Shown here in pieces: positions 53,662 through 62,309 of a stretch of 64,000 nt of DNA. The notes under the pieces were generated by a model, which did no database searches, was not told the origin of the DNA, and was given only the letters and a program-made list of their open reading frames with translations. Source of the DNA: Micavibrio sp. UBA2638 (lineage in GTDB: Bacteria > Pseudomonadota > Alphaproteobacteria > Micavibrionales > Micavibrionaceae). Where the stretch lies: contig DENS01000001.1 of assembly GCA_002359735.1 (NCBI GenBank), positions 52,993 to 116,992 of the forward strand, in the 5' to 3' direction. Each line of letters starts with the position of its first letter. Position 1 is the stretch's first letter. A program made the translations under genes and the position numbers.

Positions 53662-54498
53662 ATGGTGTTATTACCCCTTTTTATTCTTGCCTTGGTTCAA
53701 GGTATTACAGAATTTTTGCCCATCAGCTCAAGCGGGCACCTGATTTTAGTCCATGCGGTTTTTAAACAAAACGCTGAAAATACAAATATATGGCAAGATC
53801 ATATGCTTTTAGATGTTGCCGTGCACATAGGGACCCTTTTCAGTGTTCTATTATATTTCCACAAAGACATTTTGAAAATGCTCGGCGGATTAAAAGAAAT
53901 TGGCAAGGGTGACACCAAGGCTGAAGGAAGCAAACTAATCTTCAATTTAATAATTGGTTCGATACCAGTCATCATAGCAGGGTTTTTATTGCACCTTTGG
54001 GAACCAGCATGGCTATTGCAGGTCGAAATCGTGGCCTGGACAACATTAATTTTTGGCGCTGTGTTGTGGCTGGCCGATCGCACACCACAAACCGATAAAA
54101 CCATTAAAGATATGGGGTTTAAACACGCCTTATTGATCGGGATCATGCAAATCCTAGCCCTAATTCCAGGTACCAGCCGATCTGGAATCACCATGACCGC
54201 CTCTCGGTTTCTGGGGTATAGCCGCGCAGAATCGGCGCATTTTTCCTTGCTGCTTGCCATTGTCGCAATTAGTGGTGCCGGAGCCCTTAGCATAAAAGAT
54301 TTAATTGATACAGGCAGTGTAGAAATAGGCCTGGAATTTATATCAGCGGCCACCCTCTCCTTCATTACGGGGCTGGCGGCCATTGCACTCATGATGAAAT
54401 GGCTGGAACGCGCTACCTTCATGCCATTTGTAATTTATCGCTTTATTCTAGGTACAATTTTATTGGTTGGTATTTATGGAGGCTTTATTCAATCCTAA
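53662..54498 (+). CDS. uppP: Undecaprenyl-diphosphate phosphatase UppP (BacA)
   Basis: A 278-residue integral membrane enzyme that recycles undecaprenyl diphosphate to the monophosphate lipid carrier for peptidoglycan and other wall polymers; overproduction gives bacitracin resistance. The two signature regions are intact: GITEFLPISSSGHLILV near the N-terminus and LIPGTSRSGITMTASRFLG. Seven or eight membrane segments. The stop is separated by one base from the end of the convergent rsmD gene. Confidence 0.97.
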   Translation: MVLLPLFILALVQGITEFLPISSSGHLILVHAVFKQNAENTNIWQDHMLLDVAVHIGTLFSVLLYFHKDILKMLGGLKEIGKGDTKAEGSKLIFNLIIGSIPVIIAGFLLHLWEPAWLLQVEIVAWTTLIFGAVLWLADRTPQTDKTIKDMGFKHALLIGIMQILALIPGTSRSGITMTASRFLGYSRAESAHFSLLLAIVAISGAGALSIKDLIDTGSVEIGLEFISAATLSFITGLAAIALMMKWLERATFMPFVIYRFILGTILLVGIYGGFIQS

Positions 54499-54499
54499 G

Positions 54500-55054
54500 T
54501 CATTGTTTTCGAACATAAACAATGCGCGTATCCCCATAGGTTTTTTCAGCCACAATGTCAAAACAAAGTGGAATATCCGGAATCCAGTTTTTCTCTGCCT
54601 CCAAAACCCCATAGGCTCCGTCCGCTAGCCAGTCACCGGTTTGCAGAGCCTGCAAGGCAGGTGTAATAAGATTCTTATGATATGGCGGATCACAGAAAAA
54701 TACATCACACGGTGCAGAGCCCATAGAACGTGGACGTAATTGTGCGGCATCACATGCAATAAATTCAGCGCAAATGTCTTGGTCCAGTTTATGCGCATTC
54801 TGGCGCGCCAAAGCCAATGATGTTCTCGATTTATCAAGAAATACACAGCTTTGAGCTCCGCGCGATAAGGCCTCTAATCCAAGTGCCCCTGTCCCACAAC
54901 ATACATCAATAACCGAAAGGCCATCGATACTCCCTAAACGCGCCAAAAGCGCATTAAAAATACCGCCGCGTATTTTGTCAGATGTTGGACGTATATCACG
55001 CCCATTGGGCACTTCCAGTTTTCGTCCCTTATATTTACCGGCAATAATTCTCAT
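54500..55054 (-). CDS. rsmD: 16S rRNA (guanine-966-N2)-methyltransferase RsmD
   Basis: A 184-residue SAM-dependent methyltransferase modifying G966 of 16S rRNA. It starts MRIIAGKYKGRKLEVP, followed by IRPTSDKIRGGIFNAL, SAM motif I DVCCGTGALGLEALSRGA and catalytic motif IV FCDPPYHKN. The start overlaps the stop of the pseudouridine synthase gene in ATGA, so the two are translationally coupled, a common pairing. Confidence 0.95.
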   Translation of the reverse strand: MRIIAGKYKGRKLEVPNGRDIRPTSDKIRGGIFNALLARLGSIDGLSVIDVCCGTGALGLEALSRGAQSCVFLDKSRTSLALARQNAHKLDQDICAEFIACDAAQLRPRSMGSAPCDVFFCDPPYHKNLITPALQALQTGDWLADGAYGVLEAEKNWIPDIPLCFDIVAEKTYGDTRIVYVRKQ

Positions 55055-56004
55055 TTATCCCGTCTTTTGGATTTATGGCGGTGACCTTGATGCCCAATGG
55101 TTTTAGGCCCAGATTTTCCCGCACTCATTTTACTTTTTGCGCCCTCAGAATTTCCTTTTCCAAAAGATCCGGCTTTAGAAGGCCTGCCTTTATTCTTACC
55201 GGCTTTAGAACCAGAAATATCATTTTGTCTGGTCTGAACAGCTCCGTTTTTCGCCGGGCCGAAAAAACCCTTTATCTGCTCTTTCATAACCCTGGAGCTA
55301 ACCTCCTCCACCTTCTCCACCCCTAAAGCGCCCAATTGAAACGGGCCGTAGGATACGCGTATCAAACGGTTTACGCGTAACCCTAGCGCTTCCATTACCT
55401 TGCGTATTTCACGGTTTTTACCCTCGGTTAAGGTTACGTACAACCAGGTATTCGTCCCTGATTTTTCTTTGGCACTTTCATCTATTTCAGCCACAATCGA
55501 TTTATAATTAACGCCAGCAATCTTTATTCCTTTTTTTAATCCGGCCAGCTTATCTGTATCCACTTTACCGTGTACGCGTACACGGTATTTGCGTTTCCAC
55601 CCTGTTGTTGGTAATTCCAGATACCGCGACAATTCACCATCATTGGTAAGTAACAACAACCCTTCTGTGTTCAAATCAAGGCGTCCGACACTCACCACAC
55701 GCGGCAAGTGGCCGGGCAAATGATCAAAAATCGTTGACCGCCCCTTTTCATCCTTGTGTGTCGTCACCAGTCCCGAAGGTTTATGATACAAGAACAAACG
55801 CGCAGGATCTTTTTCTTTTAAAGGCACGCCATCAACGACAACTTGATCCAGATCGGTAACTGTGCAGGCAGGGCTCTGTAATATTTTACCGTTTACGCTA
55901 ACCCGGCCATCAGCGATCCAGCGCTCGGCATCACGGCGTGAACAAAGCCCCGCCCTGGCAATTTTCTTTGCGATCCGCTCACCTTTGTGTTTTTCTGTGT
56001 TCAT
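55051..56004 (-). CDS. 16S/23S rRNA pseudouridine synthase, RsuA/RluB family
   Basis: About 317 residues from the ATG at 56004 (MNTEKHKGERIAKKIA); MSLSMNTEK at 56016 is an alternative. A longer in-frame reading to 56352 is only the antisense of tadA and is rejected. It has an N-terminal S4 RNA-binding domain (RIAKKIARAGLCSRRDAE), the catalytic Asp in GRLDLNTEGLLLLTNDG, and the RNREIRKVMEALGLRVNRLIRV motif of the RluB/RsuA group. A Lys/Gly/Ser-rich basic tail of about 75 residues follows, typical of alphaproteobacterial RluB-like proteins. It is coupled to rsmD downstream and divergent from tadA, sharing its start-codon bases. Confidence 0.93.
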   Translation of the reverse strand: MNTEKHKGERIAKKIARAGLCSRRDAERWIADGRVSVNGKILQSPACTVTDLDQVVVDGVPLKEKDPARLFLYHKPSGLVTTHKDEKGRSTIFDHLPGHLPRVVSVGRLDLNTEGLLLLTNDGELSRYLELPTTGWKRKYRVRVHGKVDTDKLAGLKKGIKIAGVNYKSIVAEIDESAKEKSGTNTWLYVTLTEGKNREIRKVMEALGLRVNRLIRVSYGPFQLGALGVEKVEEVSSRVMKEQIKGFFGPAKNGAVQTRQNDISGSKAGKNKGRPSKAGSFGKGNSEGAKSKMSAGKSGPKTIGHQGHRHKSKRRDK

Positions 56005-56464
56005 GGATAAAGACATAGCATATATGCGCCTTGCACTGGAAGAGGCAAATGCTGCTGCGGACCGGGATGAAGTTCCCATCGGTGCCGTCTTGGTGCATTC
56101 AGAAACAGGTGAGGTCGTAAGCCGGGCAGGAAACCGAACGCGGGAATTATCTGACCCAAGCGCGCACGCGGAAATGCTGGTCATTCGCGATGCTTGCCAA
56201 AAAAACGGAGCGCAAAGAATTCCCGGGTATGATCTGTATGTCACGCTTGAGCCCTGCACGATGTGTGCCGCGACTATTTCATTTGCGCGGATAAACCGGG
56301 TCGTAATCGGCGCCGACGACCCCAAAGGGGGCGGTATTCTGCACGGAAGCAAATTTTATGAACAACGGACATGTCACTGGAGACCGGCCATTACCCAAGG
56401 CCTTCTTCAGCAGGAATGCGGGGCCATTCTCAAACAATTTTTTCAAAGCAAACGGACAAAATAA
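56003..56464 (+). CDS. tadA: tRNA-specific adenosine deaminase TadA
   Basis: A 153-residue deaminase that converts the wobble adenosine of tRNA-Arg(ACG) to inosine; essential in most bacteria. It starts MDKDIAYMRLALEEA. Zinc and catalytic residues are in SAHAEMLVI (His and Glu) and LEPCTMCAATI (PCxxC). The DDPKGGGILHG stretch is also typical. An in-frame extension upstream would run antisense through the pseudouridine synthase gene and is not supported. The ATG overlaps the divergent start codon in a shared CATG. Confidence 0.95.
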   Translation: MDKDIAYMRLALEEANAAADRDEVPIGAVLVHSETGEVVSRAGNRTRELSDPSAHAEMLVIRDACQKNGAQRIPGYDLYVTLEPCTMCAATISFARINRVVIGADDPKGGGILHGSKFYEQRTCHWRPAITQGLLQQECGAILKQFFQSKRTK

Positions 56465-56542
56465 TGGAATGATACAAAGAAGATTATTCCGCTATAGAGG
56501 AAACTCTGGCAAATCTTGAACCACAATAATTATAATGGACTT

Positions 56543-57712
56543 TTACATTGAGCGCACTTTTGTAAGAAATTCATTCACGCGGCTTTGCAGCTCCTCTGAT
56601 GTATCGGAAAGCTGAACCGAAGATTCCAGAATATCGGAGGCAGATTGACCTGTGCTATTGGCCGCGCTTTGAACCTCACTGATGTTTTGCGACACTTCAC
56701 GCGTTGCGGCGGTCTGTTCTTCTATCGCTCCGGATATAGAGGTACTAATCTCGCTCACATTGGAAATGACCTCTGTGATCTGACGGATCGCGTCTGCCGT
56801 TTCATTGGTTACATTTTGTATTCCGTTAATCTGGCTATTAATTTCCTCGGTCGCCTTGGCTGTTTCTGCCGCAAGTGATTTAACCTCAGATGCGACAACA
56901 GCAAAGCCCTTTCCTGCTTCCCCAGCACGTGCAGCCTCAATCGTAGCATTCAACGCCAAAAGGTTTGTCTGGTCCGCAATATCTGAAATTAAGGAGGTTA
57001 CTTCACCAATTTTTTCTGCGGCATCAACCAGAGTTGCAACCAGTTTTTCCGTTTTATGTGCTTCATCAACAGCTTCATTCACAATTTTTGTGGAACGCAT
57101 AACCTGTGACGAAATTTCATTTACTGAGGCGGTCAATTCTTCGGTTGCTGTCGCCACCGCGGCAGCAAGATTGTTTGTCTGATCTGCAGATGAAGACATT
57201 ACCTGTGCCGTTCCCTGCATCTGGTTGGAATTGGTACCAACAAGTTGAACAATAGAGCTGACATTTTCTTCAAAATCCTGCGCCAGTTTTAAATTCTCTT
57301 GCTTACGCTTTGTCAAATCCGTTGCAAATTTAATAACTTTGAACGGGACACCGTTCATGTCCTTAATCGGGTTATAAGACGCCTCAATCCAGACTTCTTT
57401 GCCGCCTTTTCCTAAACGCTTATATTGGGCGGCCTGATATTCACCGCGGCGCAATTTTTCCCAGAATTCCTTGTACTCTTTACTGGCCGCAAATTCCGGC
57501 TCGGCGAACATCGAATGGTGCTTGCCCTTAATTTCATCCAATGTATAGCCCATTGTATTCAAAAAATTGGCATTGGCGTTTATTATCGTCCCGTCCATTT
57601 CAAATTCAATCACCGCCTGAGATTTGTCCAAAGCATGCCAAAGCGCATTTACTTCTGTTTTTGTTTTCGGGGAATTAAAAGACGATGTGTTGCTCGCTTT
57701 CATCTTTAGCAT
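56543..57712 (-). CDS. Soluble PAS-containing methyl-accepting chemotaxis protein
   Basis: A 389-residue chemoreceptor without membrane segments. One N-terminal PAS domain (about 25-140) with the BdlA/Aer-like pattern AVIEFEMDGTIINANANFL, KHHSMF, FWEKLRRGEY and VIKFATDLTKRKQEN is followed by a shortened coiled-coil signalling domain with the tip DIADQTNLLALNATIEAARAG. PAS domains of this type often bind haem or flavin and report redox or oxygen status, but no ligand is identifiable here. It is convergent with tadA and lies apart from other chemotaxis genes. A 12-bp direct repeat lies in its upstream region. Confidence 0.9.
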   Translation of the reverse strand: MLKMKASNTSSFNSPKTKTEVNALWHALDKSQAVIEFEMDGTIINANANFLNTMGYTLDEIKGKHHSMFAEPEFAASKEYKEFWEKLRRGEYQAAQYKRLGKGGKEVWIEASYNPIKDMNGVPFKVIKFATDLTKRKQENLKLAQDFEENVSSIVQLVGTNSNQMQGTAQVMSSSADQTNNLAAAVATATEELTASVNEISSQVMRSTKIVNEAVDEAHKTEKLVATLVDAAEKIGEVTSLISDIADQTNLLALNATIEAARAGEAGKGFAVVASEVKSLAAETAKATEEINSQINGIQNVTNETADAIRQITEVISNVSEISTSISGAIEEQTAATREVSQNISEVQSAANSTGQSASDILESSVQLSDTSEELQSRVNEFLTKVRSM

Positions 57713-57750
57713 ATTTTTTCATCCTTTCAATATCGCCGACTTTGATTAAA

Positions 57751-57789
57751 GCGGCGGGTTTACCCCGAAACATTCACGCGGCGGGTTTA
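57751..57789. repeat. 12-bp direct repeat upstream of the PAS chemoreceptor
   Basis: gcggcgggttta occurs at 57751-57762 and again at 57778-57789, 27 bp apart (about 2.5 helical turns), in the 157-bp gap between the chemoreceptor start and the end of purD. It could be a pair of regulator sites; nothing identifies the regulator. Confidence 0.6.
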
Positions 57790-57869
57790 TACTTGAATAT
57801 ACTACTCAGTATAAAGATAACCTATTTAAGAATAGATGAATCACTACAGTCGTATGCACATACGAGCGT

Positions 57870-59147
57870 TTATGGCAGCGCGCGGTGACCAATATCATGA
57901 CGGCAGAACCCATCCGGCCAGTTCACACGCTCAACGGCCTCATAGGCAAGACGACGCGCATGACCAATATTATCACCAGTGGCGGTAATCCCTAAAACAC
58001 GGCCGCCGACGCTCACAATATCACCATCTTCATTTTTTGACGTTCCTGCGTGAAAAACAATAGTGTTTTCAACCTCTTCGGCCTCAGACAAACCTTGAAT
58101 CAATGTATTTTTCTCATACGATCCTGGATATCCTTTGGCCGCCATTACAACGCACATGGCTGTTTGTTCGCTCCAACTCACCTGCCCTTTAATATCATCC
58201 AGGCGCCCCTGTGCACTGGCCTGTAGAATCTTTAATAAATCCCCTTGCAAACGTGCTACCAAGGTCTGACATTCAGGGTCCCCGAAACGGGCATTATATT
58301 CTATCAGTTTAGGTTCGCCATCAACGACCATTAGTCCCGCAAACAACACGCCGGTAAATGGTGCCCCCTCATCGGCCATAGCCTTTACAGTAGGTTCTAT
58401 AATACGGTGAATAATTTTTTCTTCCAGATCCGCCGTCATCATATGAGCAGGGGAATACGCCCCCATCCCGCCAGTATTTGGCCCCTGATCGCCGTCGAAT
58501 GCTCGCTTGTGATCCTGAGCCGATGTCAAAGGCAGAATTGTTTTTCCATCAGCCAAAGCAAAATAAGAGAGCTCCTCTCCATCCATAAATTCCTCAATAA
58601 CGACAGACTGCCCGGCATCGCCAAACGCCGCGCCGGAGAGCATTTCTTCAACCGCCATATAGGCCTGCTGCCTGGTTTCGCATATAATCACCCCTTTGCC
58701 AGCGGCGAGGCCATCAGCCTTTACAACAATAGGGATAGCATTGTCATCAATGAATTTTTTAGCCTTGGTGACATCAGTAAATCGTTCATAAGCAGCCGTT
58801 GGAATTCCATATTTCTTACAAATATCCTTCATAAACCCTTTCGAACCCTCAAGCTGCGCTGCTTTGGCAGACGGACCAAATACATCAATTCCAGCGTCAT
58901 GCAAACGATCCGCAAGCCCAAGAACTAAAGGGGCTTCAGGCCCTATTATGACCAAATCAATCTCATTATCTTTGGAAAATGTCGTGAGTCTATCAACATC
59001 TTCGGCCTGAATAGCAACCAACTCCGCGCATTGTTCGATACCTGCATTACCGGGCGCACAATACAGCGCACTACAGTTGTCACTTTGCGCCAAGGCCCAT
59101 GCCAATGCATGTTCCCGGCCGCCGGACCCCACCAATAAAACCTTCAT
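57870..59147 (-). CDS. purD: Phosphoribosylamine-glycine ligase PurD
   Basis: A 425-residue ATP-grasp enzyme for the second step of purine synthesis, acting on the product of PurF. N-terminal MKVLLVGSGGREHALAWAL is diagnostic. ATP-grasp segments include IVVKADGLAAGKGVI, the EEFMDGEELSYFAL segment, GPNTGGMGAYSPA and LIEYNARFGDPECQ. Length is standard. It is 49 bp downstream of putA on the same strand; cotranscription is possible but has no obvious metabolic logic. Confidence 0.97.
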   Translation of the reverse strand: MKVLLVGSGGREHALAWALAQSDNCSALYCAPGNAGIEQCAELVAIQAEDVDRLTTFSKDNEIDLVIIGPEAPLVLGLADRLHDAGIDVFGPSAKAAQLEGSKGFMKDICKKYGIPTAAYERFTDVTKAKKFIDDNAIPIVVKADGLAAGKGVIICETRQQAYMAVEEMLSGAAFGDAGQSVVIEEFMDGEELSYFALADGKTILPLTSAQDHKRAFDGDQGPNTGGMGAYSPAHMMTADLEEKIIHRIIEPTVKAMADEGAPFTGVLFAGLMVVDGEPKLIEYNARFGDPECQTLVARLQGDLLKILQASAQGRLDDIKGQVSWSEQTAMCVVMAAKGYPGSYEKNTLIQGLSEAEEVENTIVFHAGTSKNEDGDIVSVGGRVLGITATGDNIGHARRLAYEAVERVNWPDGFCRHDIGHRALP

Positions 59148-59196
59148 ATTATCCTCTTCCGTTTTTATACGTACGTTTTAAAGAATCATAATGGAA

Positions 59197-62100
59197 TTAT
59201 TCACTCAAAGATACAAGGCTCGCATTCCCCCCTGCGGCAGTTGTATCAATACTAACTGATTTTTCTGTCGAAAACGCATATAGATACTGCGGCCCACCAG
59301 CCTTAGGGCCAGTACCAGATAATCCACGACCGCCAAAGGGCTGCGAACCGACAACAGCGCCGGTCATCCCCCGGTTTACATACGCATTACCAACACGGCA
59401 ATTTTCAACGATTTTGCGCTGGAAACTCTCAATACGACTATGCACACCCAAGGTCAAGCCGTACCCCATATCGTTAACAGCAGTTAAGACCTTATCAATG
59501 TCAGACGCTTTATAACGGATTACATGAAGGATAGGACCAAAGACCTCTCGGCCCAATTTATCAATCGATCCAATTTCATATGCACTGGGAGCAAAGAAAT
59601 ACCCACGCTTACGCAAGTCTTTATCCATAGGCGTTACAAATAATTTTTGGCCAATTTTGTCCAAATTATTACGGTGTGTTTCCAAAACGTGCAACGCTTC
59701 CTCATCAATGACAGGCCCCAAATCCGAAGACAACTCATCCGGCTCGCCAATACGCAGTTCCGCCATCGCTCCGCACAGCATTCTTATCACCTTATCGGCA
59801 ATATCGTCTTGTAACAAAAGCACGCGCAACGCGGAACATCTCTGCCCAGCAGAGCCAAAGGCACTAAGAATTACATCATCAACAACTTGCTCAGGCAAAG
59901 CAGAGCTATCGACAATCATAACATTCTGCCCCCCGGTCTCTGCGATCAAAGGAACAATCGGGCCATCCTTTTCGGCCAGACTTCGTTGTATAATCTTGGC
60001 GACCTCTGTAGAGCCAGTAAAAGCCACGCCCCCGACATCAGGGTGCGCAATCAGCTTCCCGCCAATTTCTCCATCCCCAAGGACCAACTGCAATACATCT
60101 TTAGGGATTCCTGCCTCGTGCATCAATTCAACCGCACGATGCGCAACCGCGCAGGCTTGCTCCGCGGGCTTTGCTACAACTGCATTCCCCGCCATTAGGG
60201 CCGCAACAACCTGACCGGTAAAAATAGCCAAAGGAAAATTCCACGGTGATATGCAGACAAAAACGCCGCGCCCATGATGGGTTAAAACATTACTTTCACC
60301 AGTGGGGCCCTGCATCTTATGACCTTGCAAATCAAAAATATCACGGCCTTGCATGGAATAATAACGACAAAAATCAACGGCCTCACGTATTTCCAGATGC
60401 GCATCCAACACTGTTTTACCAGCTTCATAAACACAAAGAGCCATTAACTCGGCATGATGTTTCTCCAACAAATCAGCATATTTTTCCAATGCCTTGGCCC
60501 GCAGCATTGGTGGGGTTTGTGCCCATTTACTGTATGCAAACCGCGACACTTCAAAAACTTTATCAACCGCACCTGATGGTAGATATTCCACTTGCCCGAA
60601 TACGCGACTTATATTGGCCGGGCATTCATTTGCAACCCCATTCCCACCGCCATTGCAATGATCATGAGCGAGAATCGAAGTCACATTGCGCTGTATTCCC
60701 TTATAGGCCCGAATGCTTTTTAGCAGTTTGTCCGCACTACGTTCATCATTCAGGTCAATGCCATGTGAATTTTGACGCGGCGCGAATATATCCTTTGGCA
60801 AAGGAATGCCTTCATGAATTTTCGATACGTGCGCGCGGGCATCTTCAACCGGGTCAAAAACAATCTGCGCCGGCGGCAGGTTTTCATCCATTATTTTATT
60901 CACAAAAGAAGAATTGGCACCGTTTTCCAATAGACGCCGGACCAGATAGGCCAACAAATCAGAGTGCGGCCCAACCGGGGCGTACACCGTAGCCTGTACG
61001 TCATTTTCTTTTAGAACAATATCATAAAGCCCTTCGCCCATACCGTGCAGCCTCTGAAATTCATAGGCCGTATTGCTATCGCGTGCCATGTCCAGTATGG
61101 CCGAAATTGTATGTGCATTATGCGTTGCAAACATTGGAAAAAATACATCTCCATATGACAACATTTTCTGGGCGCAGGTCAGGTATGATACATCCGTATT
61201 GACCTTACGGGTAAAGACGGGAAAACCTTCTAAACCGTCAACTTGCGCATGTTTTATTTCACTATCCCAATAGGCACCCTTTACCAAACGAACCTGAATC
61301 ATTCGGCCATATTCACGTGCCATTTCTGCCAGAAGATCAATCAAAGGGCCGCACCGCTTTTGATACGCCTGAATTGCCAATCCAAACCCATCCCAATGAT
61401 CCAGAATTTCATCTTTCATCACGCCCTTGATAATGCCTAGCGACATCTCAAGGCGTTCAGACTCTTCGGCATCTACCGTCAAGGCCATATTGTAGGATTT
61501 CGCCCGGGCGCAAAGTTCTAACAGCTTTTTCGTCAAAAACGGTACGCAAATATCTTGCTGTGCCACCTCATAACGAGGGTGCAGGGCTGATAATTTCACA
61601 GATATACCCGGCGCGCGCTCCCCATCTTTGTCTGGGCGATAGTTTTGCCCCAGATAGTCTATTGCGTTCATATAGGCCTGAAAATACCGCTCAGCATCAC
61701 CCGCAGTGCGCGCCCCTTCGCCAAGCATATCATATGACATTCTATACTTAGGGTAATCACGGGCCCGCTTCATGGCCTCCTCTATTGTGCGGCCTAAAAC
61801 GAATTGTGATCCCATCATGCGCATCGCCTGTACCATCGCTTCGCGAATCACCGGCTCTCCTAATTTTGAGACAAGGGAACCAAGCGTCTTATCAGATATC
61901 ATCAATCCATAGCCAGCGGCCTTGACCATCCAGTCCTTCGTATCACCAATATTAACAAGCCAATCATGTGCAGCCACTTTATCTTTAATCAAATCATTGG
62001 CCGTTTTATGGTCAGGAATGCGCAAAAGCGCTTCAGCCAAGCACATTAAGGCCAATCCTTCACGTGTGGAAAGCGAATATTGCTGCATAAATGTTTCTAA

Positions 62101-62259
62101 CTCACCCATTTTACGTTTTGTTTGGCGCAAATTTTCCACTAACTTGACTGCTGCGCTGTGAACTCTGCGTGACCGAGATGCATCCCAATCAATAGTTTCC
62201 AGCAAAGTATTCACTACTTTTGCCTCATCGGCATATAAATTATCGGCAAGAACAGTCAT
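59197..62259 (-). CDS. putA: Bifunctional proline dehydrogenase / glutamate semialdehyde dehydrogenase PutA
   Basis: A 1020-residue enzyme oxidising proline to glutamate. The FAD-dependent proline dehydrogenase barrel occupies about 70-480 (GISVKLSALHPRYE, RLVKGAYWDSEIKHAQ, ATHNAHTI, RLHGMGEGLY). The aldehyde dehydrogenase half follows with FVCISPWNFPLAIFTGQ, VAFTGSTEVAKII, the general base in LIAETGGQN and catalytic Cys in GSAGQRCSALR. There is no N-terminal ribbon-helix-helix domain, so unlike E. coli PutA it should not repress transcription itself, and no C-terminal extension domain is present. Its product glutamate can be used by the NAD-GDH encoded in this window. Confidence 0.97.
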   Translation of the reverse strand: MTVLADNLYADEAKVVNTLLETIDWDASRSRRVHSAAVKLVENLRQTKRKMGELETFMQQYSLSTREGLALMCLAEALLRIPDHKTANDLIKDKVAAHDWLVNIGDTKDWMVKAAGYGLMISDKTLGSLVSKLGEPVIREAMVQAMRMMGSQFVLGRTIEEAMKRARDYPKYRMSYDMLGEGARTAGDAERYFQAYMNAIDYLGQNYRPDKDGERAPGISVKLSALHPRYEVAQQDICVPFLTKKLLELCARAKSYNMALTVDAEESERLEMSLGIIKGVMKDEILDHWDGFGLAIQAYQKRCGPLIDLLAEMAREYGRMIQVRLVKGAYWDSEIKHAQVDGLEGFPVFTRKVNTDVSYLTCAQKMLSYGDVFFPMFATHNAHTISAILDMARDSNTAYEFQRLHGMGEGLYDIVLKENDVQATVYAPVGPHSDLLAYLVRRLLENGANSSFVNKIMDENLPPAQIVFDPVEDARAHVSKIHEGIPLPKDIFAPRQNSHGIDLNDERSADKLLKSIRAYKGIQRNVTSILAHDHCNGGGNGVANECPANISRVFGQVEYLPSGAVDKVFEVSRFAYSKWAQTPPMLRAKALEKYADLLEKHHAELMALCVYEAGKTVLDAHLEIREAVDFCRYYSMQGRDIFDLQGHKMQGPTGESNVLTHHGRGVFVCISPWNFPLAIFTGQVVAALMAGNAVVAKPAEQACAVAHRAVELMHEAGIPKDVLQLVLGDGEIGGKLIAHPDVGGVAFTGSTEVAKIIQRSLAEKDGPIVPLIAETGGQNVMIVDSSALPEQVVDDVILSAFGSAGQRCSALRVLLLQDDIADKVIRMLCGAMAELRIGEPDELSSDLGPVIDEEALHVLETHRNNLDKIGQKLFVTPMDKDLRKRGYFFAPSAYEIGSIDKLGREVFGPILHVIRYKASDIDKVLTAVNDMGYGLTLGVHSRIESFQRKIVENCRVGNAYVNRGMTGAVVGSQPFGGRGLSGTGPKAGGPQYLYAFSTEKSVSIDTTAAGGNASLVSLSE

Positions 62260-62309
62260 TTTTATGAATTCCCTATTGTTTTATTCGTTATGAATCTTAA
62301 GATGATTTT

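Noticed and set aside
53799..54422. 207-codon open frame on the minus strand inside uppP
   Set aside because: It lies wholly antisense to conserved UppP motifs and has no recognisable domain; composition mirrors the membrane gene on the other strand.
56005..56352. N-terminal extension of the pseudouridine synthase to 56352
   Set aside because: The extension is the antisense of the tadA catalytic region; the S4 domain begins just after the Met at 56004, which is the natural start.
60246..60992. Long open frame on the plus strand opposite putA
   Set aside because: It is antisense to a well-conserved part of PutA, has no ribosome-binding site, and its translation has the His/Gln/Pro-rich composition typical of a shadow frame.
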